From Streptomyces sp. col6 (GTDB lineage: Bacteria > Actinomycetota > Actinomycetes > Streptomycetales > Streptomycetaceae): 34,631 bases of DNA. This document shows, in pieces, positions 1-7,407 of this stretch (position 1 is the stretch's first letter; the number at the start of each line of letters is the position of its first letter). The stretch lies in the NCBI RefSeq assembly GCF_008042035.1, contig NZ_RDBL01000006.1, positions 855,841 through 890,471 of the forward strand, written 5' to 3'. The notes under the pieces were generated by a model. The model had not been told where the DNA came from. It saw only the letters and a program-made list of their open reading frames with translations, and made no database searches. The position numbers and the translations under genes are program-made.

Positions 1-2016
1 GCCCCGGCCACCGCCCATGAGGCCGCCGAGGATGATCCCGCCGAGGACCGCGCCGCCCATGCCCCCGCCGCCTCCGCCCGCCATGCCACCGGGTCCGCCG
101 CGCCCGCCGTACCCGTATCCGCGGACGTCCTGCTCGGCCAGGTCGCGCGCCTCGCCGGCCAGCGCGTCCGCCCGGTTCGCCTCGGCCAGCGCGGCCTGCG
201 CGTCGCCGGTGCCCGCCAGTGCGGCGGCCCGCTCCAGCCGGCGCTGCGCCTCCGTCAGCCGGGTCCGGGCCCGGCTGCCCACTGCGCCCCGGTTCGTCGT
301 GACGAAGTCGGCGGCGGCGGCGACGGACGAGCGCGCGGTGAGCATCGCCCCGTCGAGCAGCGAGCGGGCCCGCGCGTCGCCCTGTTCCCGTTCGCGGGCG
401 CCCGCCAGCGCCTCGTCCAGGGCCGCGTCCGCCTCCTCCGCCCGGCGGAGCGCGTCGATCGGGTCGTAGCGGCCGGCGCCCAGCTCCTCGCGCACATCGC
501 CGGCCACCGACCGGGCGCGGGCGATCCGGCCCCGCAGATCGGCGGTGGACGCCCCCTGCGCCGTGCCCTCCAGCAGCCCGCCCGCGTCCGCGAGGTCCGT
601 CTCCAGTTCGGTGAGCACGGCCGGCAGCCGGCCGGCCGCCTCGTCGAGTTCCCCCGCGCGCCGCTCCACGCCGTCGACGAGGGTGCCCGCCTGGCCGATC
701 GCGCCCTCGGCGGCCCGGATGTAGACGGCCGCCGCCGCGTTGGCGCCGCCGTCCACCGACTGCCGGGCCCGGTTGAGCGAGGAGGTGGCGAACACCAGCC
801 GGTCCTTGGCCTGTTCGGCGTCACCGGCCACGGGGGCCGACGCCTGGTCCGCGTACCGTTCGCGCATCGAGGCGAGCGCGGACTCGGCGGCGGGGACGCG
901 GCCGGTCAGCTCGCGGAACGCGGTCTCGGCGGCGGCCAGGGCCTGCGGAGCCGCGCGCTCCAGCTCGCGCAGCCGGTCGAAGTCCTCGGAGACCGCGTCG
1001 AGGCGGCCGTCGGCGTCCGCGCAGCGGCTGATGATCTCGTCCAGCATCCGCCGGCGGGTCGCGTCGTCCTCCGGGAAGGCGTCGTCGAGCTGCTGGCGCA
1101 GCCGGAACGCGGCCGTCAGCTCGCCCTTGGCGTACGTCACCGCCTCGGCGAACGGTGCGGCGGCCTCCTCGCCGAACTGGGCGGTGGCGAAGCCCAGTTC
1201 CTCCTCGCTGGTGCGGACCGCGTCGTCGGTGGCGACCAGCGTCTCCTTGGCCCGTGCGTCGAGTTCGGGCAGCGGGGCGGGCGGCGGCGCGGCCCCGTCC
1301 GGACCCGCGCCCGCCGGTCCCCAGCCCGCCGCGCCGGGCGTCGTACGGGTGGTGGCGCGCCGCTTGCGCCGCAGGAAGGCGTAGGCGGCGACGGCGGCGG
1401 CCGCGCAGAGCAGGACGACCGGCAGCAGGAGATCACCGGTGCTCGTGCCGCCCGAGCCGGAGCCGGGGTCGGAGGCGCCCGGGGTGATCGCCGGGGTGGG
1501 GACGGGCTCGCCGGCCAGGACGGCGGCGAAGCCGTCGGCGGCGCCGATCGCGGCGCCCGCCCAGTCGTTCTCCTTGAGCGCCGGTTCGACGGCGGTGCTC
1601 GCCACGTCCTGGAGCTGTGCGCCGGTGAGCTGGGAGTCCTGGTCGACGGAGTAGGCGTACTGCCGGGCGTGGGTGGCGACGGCCAGCAGGACGTCGTCGC
1701 GGCCGAGCCCGTTGCGGTCGGCCGTCTCGTCGGCCCAGTCCTGCGGGGAGCGCCCGGAGAAGTCGCGTACGTACACCACGAACAGCTGGAGGCGGCGCTC
1801 GTCGTAGAGCCGGTCGAGGGCCGCGACCACCTGGGTCCTGCGGTCGCCGAGTGCGCCCACCTTGTCGGTGATCTGCCCGTCGCGGGACAGCGTGACCGGG
1901 TCGTCGGCGCGGGCGGCCGGTGCGGGGGCCAGGGCCAGCCAGCACACCGTCAGGAGCACGGTGAGCAGGGCCCGGCCCGGTATGAGGGTCCGGGTTCGGC
2001 TCACGGGCGGCGTCAC
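1..2016 (-). CDS. TPM-domain membrane protein, 3' end missing
   Basis: The gene reads leftward with no stop before the window edge, so 672 codons are visible and the C-terminus is missing. Translation from a GTG at 2016 gives a signal-peptide-like N-terminus (hydrophobic core about residues 15-36 ending in APAARA). A TPM-like domain of about 130 residues follows, with LQLFVVYVRDFSG and a DDVLLAVATHARQYAY stretch. A membrane helix lies near residues 192-215, followed by RRKRR. Then come about 400 residues rich in Ala, Glu, Arg and Leu that look coiled-coil, and a Gly-rich tail (GGGMGGAVLGGIILGGLMGG). TPM domains occur in membrane or periplasmic proteins linked to photosystem repair phosphatases and cell-surface functions; the role in Streptomyces is not established. 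A second in-frame GTG at 2004 is a possible alternative start. It is divergent from the MarR gene, so the MarR operator may also affect it. Confidence 0.85.
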   Translation of the reverse strand, partial: MTPPVSRTRTLIPGRALLTVLLTVCWLALAPAPAARADDPVTLSRDGQITDKVGALGDRRTQVVAALDRLYDERRLQLFVVYVRDFSGRSPQDWADETADRNGLGRDDVLLAVATHARQYAYSVDQDSQLTGAQLQDVASTAVEPALKENDWAGAAIGAADGFAAVLAGEPVPTPAITPGASDPGSGSGGTSTGDLLLPVVLLCAAAAVAAYAFLRRKRRATTRTTPGAAGWGPAGAGPDGAAPPPAPLPELDARAKETLVATDDAVRTSEEELGFATAQFGEEAAAPFAEAVTYAKGELTAAFRLRQQLDDAFPEDDATRRRMLDEIISRCADADGRLDAVSEDFDRLRELERAAPQALAAAETAFRELTGRVPAAESALASMRERYADQASAPVAGDAEQAKDRLVFATSSLNRARQSVDGGANAAAAVYIRAAEGAIGQAGTLVDGVERRAGELDEAAGRLPAVLTELETDLADAGGLLEGTAQGASTADLRGRIARARSVAGDVREELGAGRYDPIDALRRAEEADAALDEALAGAREREQGDARARSLLDGAMLTARSSVAAAADFVTTNRGAVGSRARTRLTEAQRRLERAAALAGTGDAQAALAEANRADALAGEARDLAEQDVRGYGYGGRGGPGGMAGGGGGGMGGAVLGGIILGGLMGGGRG

Positions 2017-2088
2017 GTTTGTGAGGCTATGTCCCTCTTGGGGGTGCCGCGACACGAGGAGGCCGCAGGAGCGGCGTGGTGGTCGCCG

Positions 2089-2128
2089 GAGAATGACAGG
2101 CTGCCTTGCAAGGTGTCCTGTCGTTCTC
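2089..2128. promoter_or_regulatory. Nested palindromic operator of the MarR cassette
   Basis: The outer arms GAGAATGACAGG (2089-2100) and CCTGTCGTTCTC (2117-2128) are complementary at 11 of 12 positions. Exactly centred between them is the perfect 10-bp palindrome CCTTGCAAGG (2104-2113), with 3 bp on each side. All parts share one dyad axis between 2108 and 2109. The site overlaps the presumed promoter of the MarR gene and lies in the divergent intergenic region, so autorepression by the MarR protein is the natural inference. MarR dimers commonly bind such palindromes. Confidence 0.7.
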
Positions 2129-2135
2129 GTACGGT
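2106..2135 (+). promoter_or_regulatory. Candidate promoter of the MarR operon (possibly leaderless)
   Basis: A -35-like TTGCAA (2106-2111) and a -10-like TACGGT (2130-2135) are separated by 18 bp. Transcription would start about 6-7 bp downstream, at or next to the ATG at 2142, predicting a leaderless or nearly leaderless mRNA. The -35 lies inside the central palindrome of the operator, which would explain repression by blocking polymerase. This is inferred from consensus only. Confidence 0.4.
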
Positions 2136-2141
2136 GGGTGT

Positions 2142-2597
2142 ATGACGCAAGCATCCGGCGGCGCGCCCGCCGACCCGACCGCCGAAGAGGTGGCGAACCA
2201 GCTGGCCTCCGTGGTCGGCCGGCTGCTGCGGCGGCTGCGCTCCTCCTCGTCGGAGTCGCTGCTGACCCCGACCCAGCGCTCGGTGCTGGCCCGGCTCGAC
2301 GACGGGGGCGCCGCGACCACCGCGGACCTGGCCCGTGCCGAGTTCGTACGCCCGCAGTCCATGCGGCTCACCCTGGGCGCGCTGGAGGAGCAGGGGCTCG
2401 TCGAGCGCGCGCCGGACCCGGCCGACGGGCGCAAGTCCGTCATGTCGGTGACGGCGGCCGGGCGCACCACCCTCGCCCGGGTCAGGGCCGCCAAGCGGAA
2501 CTGGCTGGCCGAGGCCGTCGCCGCCGAGCTCGACGGGCACGAGCGGCGCACGGTCGCCGAGGCCGTCGCCCTGATCGAACGCCTGGTCGGTTCGTGA
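2142..2597 (+). CDS. MarR-family transcriptional regulator
   Basis: This 151-aa protein has the length and layout of MarR regulators. An N-terminal dimerisation helix (EEVANQLASVVGRLLRRLR) is followed by a winged helix with TPTQRSVLARL, TTADLARAEFVRPQSMRLTLGALEEQGLVERAPDPADGRKSVMSVTAAG, the last part being the typical DxRxxxxxxT wing. C-terminal dimerisation helices complete it. I chose the ATG at 2142 because it falls just after the predicted -10 and because an upstream ATG at 2106 lies inside the operator. Its stop overlaps the GTG start of the MFS gene (GTGA), implying translational coupling. It is likely an autorepressor that responds to a small aromatic or phenolic ligand exported or modified by the downstream genes; the ligand is unknown. 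Confidence 0.93.
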   Translation: MTQASGGAPADPTAEEVANQLASVVGRLLRRLRSSSSESLLTPTQRSVLARLDDGGAATTADLARAEFVRPQSMRLTLGALEEQGLVERAPDPADGRKSVMSVTAAGRTTLARVRAAKRNWLAEAVAAELDGHERRTVAEAVALIERLVGS

Positions 2598-4015
2598 CGG
2601 CTCGCGAGGTGATTCCGGCGGCGGTACGCACGGCGGCCCGCCCGGACCGCCCGGCGCCCGGTGCCGGGTTCAGCGCGCGCCTCACCGCCCCGCTGCTGCT
2701 CGGCTCGCTGCTCAACCCGCTGAACACGACCATGATCTCCACCGCGCTGGTGGCGATCGGGCACCACTTCTCCGTCGGCGCCGCCGACACCGCCTGGCTG
2801 ATTTCCGTCCTCTACCTCGCCAGCGCCGTCGCCCAGCCCGTCCTGGGCCGGCTCGCCGACGTCCTCGGGCCGCGCCGGGTCTTCCTCGCCGGTCTGGTCG
2901 TGGTCGTCGCCTCCGGCCTGGTCGGCACCTTCGCGCAGGGCTTCGGCCAGCTGATCGTGTCGCGGCTGCTGCTCGGCATCGGTACGTCGGCGGCGTACCC
3001 GGCCGCGATGGCGGTGCTGCGCGACGAGTCGGCCCGGATCGGGCGGGCGACGCCGCGCCCCGTGCTGGCCCGGCTCTCCTTCGCGGCGCTCGGCAGCGCG
3101 GCGGTCGGGCCGACGCTCGGCGGACTGCTGGTCATGACGGCCGGCTGGCGCGGGATCTTCGCGGTCAACGTGCCCGTCGCGCTGATCGCTCTCGGTGCGG
3201 CCCTGCTCTGGATCCCCGCCGATCCGCCGCGCGCCCGCGCCGCCGGTTCGCCGGCGCCCCGCCTCGGTCTCGACCCGCTCGGCATCGGCCTGTTCGCGAC
3301 CGCGCTCACCGTCCTGGTCTTCTTCCTGCTCGACCTCGCGCACCCGCTGTGGTGGCTGCTCGCGCCGTTCGCCGCGCTGAGCGCCGCCCTCGTGTGGTGG
3401 CAGCTGCGGGCCCGCGCGCCCTTCATCGACCTGCGGATGCTCGCGGGCAACGGTGCGCTCTCGCGTACGTACCTGCGGCACGGCGTCAGCTACCTGCTGA
3501 TCTACTGCGTGATGTACGGCTACACGCAGTGGCTGGAGGAGGCCCGCGGCTACTCGTCCGGGCACACCGGACTGCTGATGCTGCCGATGTCCCTCGCCGC
3601 GCTGGTCTGCTCGCTGCTCGGCGCCCGTACGAAGGGCATCCGGGGGCCGCTCGTCCTCGCCTGCGTCCTGCTCACTGCCGGGGCCGGGCTGCTGTTCCTG
3701 CTGTCCGGCGACGCGCCGGTCGCCCTCCTGCTGCTGGCCGGTGCCTGCTTCGGCATCCCGCAGGGGCTGATCGGCACCAGCAACCAGGCGGCCGTCCAGG
3801 CCTACGCGCCGCCCGCGTCCGTCGGCTCCGCGGCCGGTCTCCAGCGCACCGCCCAGTACATAGGGGCCATCACCGCCTCCAGCCTCATCGCCCTGGCCTA
3901 CGGACAGTCGGCCGGAGACCGCGGCCTGCACCTGATGGCCGCCGTCGCCGTCGTCCTGGGCGTCCTGCTCATCGTCCTCACCGTCACCGACCGCGCCCTG
4001 CGCGGCCGTACCTGA
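2594..4015 (+). CDS. MFS drug exporter, DHA2-like (14 TM)
   Basis: This 473-aa integral membrane protein has about 14 hydrophobic segments, the count expected of the DHA2 (EmrB/QacA) drug:H+ antiporters. Segment 1 has the family-like LNPLNTTMISTALVAIG, and the loop after segment 2 carries motif A (GRLADVLGPRRVFLAG). Segment 5 has a proline/glycine-rich GPTLGGLL resembling antiporter motif C. The GTG start at 2594 overlaps the MarR stop by 4 nt, which fixes the start and indicates coupling. Substrate cannot be told from sequence; the MarR partner suggests inducible efflux of a toxic small molecule. The isochorismatase-like gene follows after 38 nt in the same operon. Confidence 0.93.
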   Translation: MTAREVIPAAVRTAARPDRPAPGAGFSARLTAPLLLGSLLNPLNTTMISTALVAIGHHFSVGAADTAWLISVLYLASAVAQPVLGRLADVLGPRRVFLAGLVVVVASGLVGTFAQGFGQLIVSRLLLGIGTSAAYPAAMAVLRDESARIGRATPRPVLARLSFAALGSAAVGPTLGGLLVMTAGWRGIFAVNVPVALIALGAALLWIPADPPRARAAGSPAPRLGLDPLGIGLFATALTVLVFFLLDLAHPLWWLLAPFAALSAALVWWQLRARAPFIDLRMLAGNGALSRTYLRHGVSYLLIYCVMYGYTQWLEEARGYSSGHTGLLMLPMSLAALVCSLLGARTKGIRGPLVLACVLLTAGAGLLFLLSGDAPVALLLLAGACFGIPQGLIGTSNQAAVQAYAPPASVGSAAGLQRTAQYIGAITASSLIALAYGQSAGDRGLHLMAAVAVVLGVLLIVLTVTDRALRGRT

Positions 4016-4053
4016 TCCCCGCCCCGCACCACCCCCACAAGGAGAGCGCCACC

Positions 4054-4605
4054 ATGACCGCCACCGTCCTCGACCCGAACACCGCGCTGATCGTCGTCGA
4101 CCTCCAGAAGGGCATCACCGCCCTGCCGACCGCCCACCCCGCCGCCGGTGTCATCGCCAACGCCGCGACCCTCGCCGACGCCTTCCGTGCCAAGGGCCTC
4201 CCGGTCGTCATCGTCCGCGTCACCGGCGGCGCTCCCGGCCGCACCGAGGGCCCGGCCCGGTCCGGGAAGCCCGCCGCCGACTGGGCGGAGATCGTGCCCG
4301 AGATGGGCCCGCGCGAGGGCGACATCGTCGTCACCAAGCAGCAGTGGGGCGCCTTCTACGGCACCGACCTCGACCTCCAGCTGCGCCGCCGGGGCATCAC
4401 CCAGGTCGTGGTGGCCGGCATCGCGACCAGCATCGGCGTCGAGTCCACCGCCCGCTCGGCGCACGAGCACGGCTACCACGTCACCCTCGCCACGGACGCG
4501 ATGACGGACATGGGCGGCGAGGCCCACGACAACAGCGTGCTGCGGATCTTCCCGCGCCTCGGCGAGACCGGCACGACCGACGAGATCGTCAAGCTGCTCG
4601 GCTGA
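4054..4605 (+). CDS. Isochorismatase-fold hydrolase lacking the catalytic cysteine
   Basis: This 183-aa protein is a single isochorismatase-fold domain. The N-terminal strand carries the conserved aspartate (ALIVVDLQKG, D16), and the conserved lysine is in DIVVTKQQWGAF (K95). Cysteine hydrolases of this superfamily have a nucleophilic Cys in the GxATxxCVxxTA loop. Here the loop reads GIATSIGVESTA, so the position is Gly128 (codon GGC at 4435). True isochorismatases such as EntB and PhzD also have Gly there and hydrolyse a vinyl ether with Asp and Lys, so this may be an isochorismatase-type ether hydrolase rather than an amidase. The ATG at 4054 has AAGGAG at 4039-4044. It is cotranscribed with the MarR and MFS genes and followed by a strong terminator. 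Substrate unknown. Confidence 0.9.
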   Translation: MTATVLDPNTALIVVDLQKGITALPTAHPAAGVIANAATLADAFRAKGLPVVIVRVTGGAPGRTEGPARSGKPAADWAEIVPEMGPREGDIVVTKQQWGAFYGTDLDLQLRRRGITQVVVAGIATSIGVESTARSAHEHGYHVTLATDAMTDMGGEAHDNSVLRIFPRLGETGTTDEIVKLLG

Positions 4606-4622
4606 CCGGATCCCGACGACAA

Positions 4623-4655
4623 GGAGCGCCGTGGCCCGTCGGGCCACGGCGCTCC
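4623..4655 (+). terminator. Strong terminator hairpin after the MarR-MFS-isochorismatase operon
   Basis: A perfect 15-bp inverted repeat (GGAGCGCCGTGGCCC at 4623-4637 and its complement at 4641-4655) has a 3-nt loop and begins 17 nt after the isochorismatase stop. There is no U tract, as is usual in Streptomyces. A second, bulged hairpin (arms within 4676-4701) follows. The next 120 bp, up to 4824, hold an AT-richer stretch around 4735-4785 that may contain the promoter of the next gene; I could not assign -35/-10 boxes. Confidence 0.8.
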
Positions 4656-4824
4656 GCCACGTGGGTGAGCTTTCGGGCGGCAGCGCCGTGTCGGCGCCGC
4701 CTTCCCGCGCGAGGGCGGTTTCAGTAGTGGGGCGGAATCAGTGTGATCAACTGCAAATGCCACCAAAACACACGCAATCCGGCCCATTCCGGTGCGGGCC
4801 GGGCCGTCCCCGGAGGTATCAGCC

Positions 4825-7173
4825 ATGTCCCACGTCGGCGTCCCGCGCGGGACGGCCCGAAAGCGTCGCCTGCCCGCCCTCCTCACCGCAGGCGTCCTCA
4901 CCCTCCCGGCACTGGCCGGATGCAGCTCGGACGGGGACGAAACGGCGGCCGTCGCCGCCGTGCCGCAGGATGTGGCCCGTGCCGCGCGGGCCCAGGTTGC
5001 CAACGGGGGCAAGGTCACCTGGGCGATCGACGCGCTGCCCGCCACCCTCAACGCGTTCCAGGCGGACGCCGACAGCGCCACCACCCGGATCACCGGAGCC
5101 CTGCTGCCCACCCTCTTCCCGCTCGACGCCCAGGGCCGGCCGCAGCTCAACCCGGACTACCTGGAATCCGCCAAGGTGACGGAGACCGAGCCCCGCCAGG
5201 TCGTCGTCTACCGGCTCAACCAGCAGGCCGTCTGGAGCGACGGCCGCGAGATCGGTGCCCCGGACTTCGTCGCCCAGTGGCGGGCACTGAGCGGCAAGGA
5301 CTCCGCGTTCTGGACCGCCCGCAACGCCGGGTACGAGCGCATCGAGAAGATCGAGCGCGGACACGACGACCTGGAGGTCAAGGTCACCTTCGCCAAGCCC
5401 TACGCGGACTGGCGCTCGCTGTTCTCGCCGCTGTACCCGAAGCAGGTGACGGGCTCCCCGGACGCCTTCAACGACGGCGCGCGCACCACCATCAAGGAGA
5501 CGGCCGGGCCGTTCCGGCTGCGCGAGGTGGACAAGAAGACCGGGTCCGTCACGCTGACCCGCAACCCGCGCTGGTGGGGCGGCCCCGCCAAGCTCGACTC
5601 GCTGGTCTTCAAGGCCGTCAAGCCCGAGGACCGCACGGAGGCCCTGACCGAGGGCACCGTCGACGTCGCCGACATCGACTCCACCACCGCCCACCGCATC
5701 GCGCAGGCCGCCCGCGAGGGCGCGGCCGGCGCACCGCCCGCCCACGGTCCCGGAGCCGCGCTCACCCCGGCGGCGGCCCTGCGCTCCTGGGCGGTCGCGC
5801 ACGGCACCGACGAGGAGGCGGCCGAGGAGGAGCAGGAAGCCAGGGACGACAAGGCCAGGGCCGCCGAGGCGTACGCCACCGAGCAGAGCGGGCTGCGCGG
5901 TTACGTGGTCCGCAAGTCGCTGGAGCCCGCCTACACCCAGCTCGCGCTGAACGGCGAGACCGGGCCGCTCGCCGACGACCGGGTGCGCAAGGCCGTGGCC
6001 CGCGCCCTGGACCGCCAGGAGCTCGCCGACACCGTGCTCAAGCCGCTCGGGCTGCCCGCGCAGCCGCTCGGCAGCCATCTGGCCGTCGCCGGGCAGCCCG
6101 CGTACAAGGACAGCAGCGACGCGCTGGGCAAGCAGGACACCGAGCAGGCCCAGGCGCTGCTGGCCGACGCGGGCTGGACGCGCGAGGGGGCCCTCGCCAG
6201 GACCGACGGCACCAAGGCCGGCAGCGAGAGCGAGAAGAAGAAGGACGCGGACACGAAGGCCGAGGAGAAGAAGGCCGACGAGAAGAAGGGGAGCGCCGGG
6301 AAGGACGCCGACGACGGCAAGGCGAACCGCGCCGCCCCGGGCGAGCCCTCCGCCGACGACGGCCTCTACATCGTGGGCGACGACAACAAGCCCGGCGGGG
6401 CCGCCGACGGCACCCACGTCATCGCGCCCGCCCCCGCCGCCGCGGACCAGAGCGCGGCCCTGCTGCGCCAGGCCGGATACCTCGGTTACACGGGCCTCTC
6501 CGAGGACGTCCGGGCCCAGGACCGGCAGCCCGGGGGAGCCGCCGGAGCATACGCCCCGGCCGGTACGGCGGCCCCGGCCCAGGGGGCCGACGGGGCCCGC
6601 GGCCCGCTCGGCAAGAACGGCAAGCCGCTGAGCCTGCGCTTCGTCCTGCCGTCCGGGCCCGGCTCGGCCGGCCTGCGCAGCGTGGGCGAGCGGATCGCCG
6701 CGATGCTCGACACGATCGGTATCCGTACGGTGATCACCAAGGTCTCCGACGACAGCTACTTCCGCGACCACGTGGCGTCCGGCGACTACGACATGGCGCT
6801 CTACTCCTGGCCGGCCACGGCCTACCCGGCCACGGACGACCGCCCGATCTTCGCCAAGCCGGTCCCGGCGACCGACGGCTCGCTGCTCGTCGAGCAGAAT
6901 TACACCCGCGTCGGCACGGACCACATCGACCAGCTCTTCGACCAGGCGGCGTCGGAGCTGGACGAGAAGACGTCCCGGGACCTCATGCGGAAGGCGGACG
7001 CCCGGATCTGGGCCGCCGCGGGATCGATCCCCCTCTTCCAGCGCCCCCAGCTCGTCGCCACCGGCAAGAAGCTCGTGAACGTCGGCGCCTTCGGCCTCGG
7101 GGTGCCGCACTACCAGGACATCGGCTACCAGGCCCCGCAGGTTGCCGGCGCCCCGGCCCACCCCAAGAAGTAG
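4825..7173 (+). CDS. Family 5 extracellular solute-binding lipoprotein, enlarged and orphan
   Basis: This 782-aa lipoprotein has a basic N-terminus (RKRR), a hydrophobic core and lipobox LPALAGC with Cys33. The family 5 (OppA/DppA) peptide-binding fold is visible as KVTWAIDALPATLNAFQ, WSDGREIGAPDFVAQW, GPFRLREVDKKTGSVTLTRN and the C-terminal FQRPQLVATGKK. It is about 240 residues longer than the other two family 5 proteins here (546 and 543 aa). The excess lies in an Ala/Glu-rich insertion around residues 295-355, a Lys/Glu/Asp-rich one around 465-505, and an Ala/Pro/Gly-rich stretch around 525-600. The ATG at 4825 has GGAGG at 4812-4816. No permease or ATPase gene adjoins it, so it may feed one of the nearby importers or act as a sensor. 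Expected to be anchored outside the membrane. Confidence 0.88.
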   Translation: MSHVGVPRGTARKRRLPALLTAGVLTLPALAGCSSDGDETAAVAAVPQDVARAARAQVANGGKVTWAIDALPATLNAFQADADSATTRITGALLPTLFPLDAQGRPQLNPDYLESAKVTETEPRQVVVYRLNQQAVWSDGREIGAPDFVAQWRALSGKDSAFWTARNAGYERIEKIERGHDDLEVKVTFAKPYADWRSLFSPLYPKQVTGSPDAFNDGARTTIKETAGPFRLREVDKKTGSVTLTRNPRWWGGPAKLDSLVFKAVKPEDRTEALTEGTVDVADIDSTTAHRIAQAAREGAAGAPPAHGPGAALTPAAALRSWAVAHGTDEEAAEEEQEARDDKARAAEAYATEQSGLRGYVVRKSLEPAYTQLALNGETGPLADDRVRKAVARALDRQELADTVLKPLGLPAQPLGSHLAVAGQPAYKDSSDALGKQDTEQAQALLADAGWTREGALARTDGTKAGSESEKKKDADTKAEEKKADEKKGSAGKDADDGKANRAAPGEPSADDGLYIVGDDNKPGGAADGTHVIAPAPAAADQSAALLRQAGYLGYTGLSEDVRAQDRQPGGAAGAYAPAGTAAPAQGADGARGPLGKNGKPLSLRFVLPSGPGSAGLRSVGERIAAMLDTIGIRTVITKVSDDSYFRDHVASGDYDMALYSWPATAYPATDDRPIFAKPVPATDGSLLVEQNYTRVGTDHIDQLFDQAASELDEKTSRDLMRKADARIWAAAGSIPLFQRPQLVATGKKLVNVGAFGLGVPHYQDIGYQAPQVAGAPAHPKK

Positions 7174-7216
7174 CAGGTCAGCACCGGTCCACAAGCTCAG
7201 AAGCAGCTCAAAACCC

Positions 7217-7242
7217 TTGCCCGCCGGCCTGCCGGCGGGCAA
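7217..7242 (+). terminator. Terminator hairpin after the 782-aa binding protein
   Basis: The inverted repeat TTGCCCGCCGG / CCGGCGGGCAA (11 bp, 4-nt loop) begins 43 nt after the stop. It is flanked by As on the left and ends in AA, so it could work in either direction. Confidence 0.7.
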
Positions 7243-7352
7243 CGCTGTGCGCACCCCTTGACCCGGCCACCCCACCCCGTCCCGTCCCCGGCCCGGAGCT
7301 CCACCTCTGGGCTTCCTCAAGTCCCGCTTCCGCCCGTCCCGCCCCGGGGACC

Positions 7353-7376
7353 ATGGTCACGACCACCGGTGACCAT
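7353..7376. promoter_or_regulatory. Perfect 8-8-8 inverted repeat upstream of the small lipoprotein
   Basis: ATGGTCAC (7353-7360) and GTGACCAT (7369-7376) are perfectly complementary with an 8-bp spacer, 31 bp upstream of the ATG at 7408. The geometry fits a dimeric regulator site or a short 5' UTR hairpin. No regulator gene adjoins it, so the partner is unknown. Confidence 0.4.
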
Positions 7377-7407
7377 CGCCGGAACACCTGACCACGGGGG
7401 CGGAACC

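Noticed and set aside
1862..2593. Long open frame running into the MFS gene from 1862
   Set aside because: It crosses the divergent MarR region and the MarR gene in another frame; the MFS homology starts just after the GTG at 2594, which overlaps the MarR stop.
2027..3931. 634-codon open frame on the minus strand opposite the MFS gene
   Set aside because: Low-complexity Gly/Arg/Glu-rich translation typical of antisense frames in GC-rich DNA; the plus-strand frame has clear MFS motifs and third-position GC bias.
4743..7391. 882-codon open frame overlapping the 782-aa binding protein
   Set aside because: Arg/Pro/Gly-rich shadow frame without domains; the overlapping frame has a lipobox and family 5 motifs.
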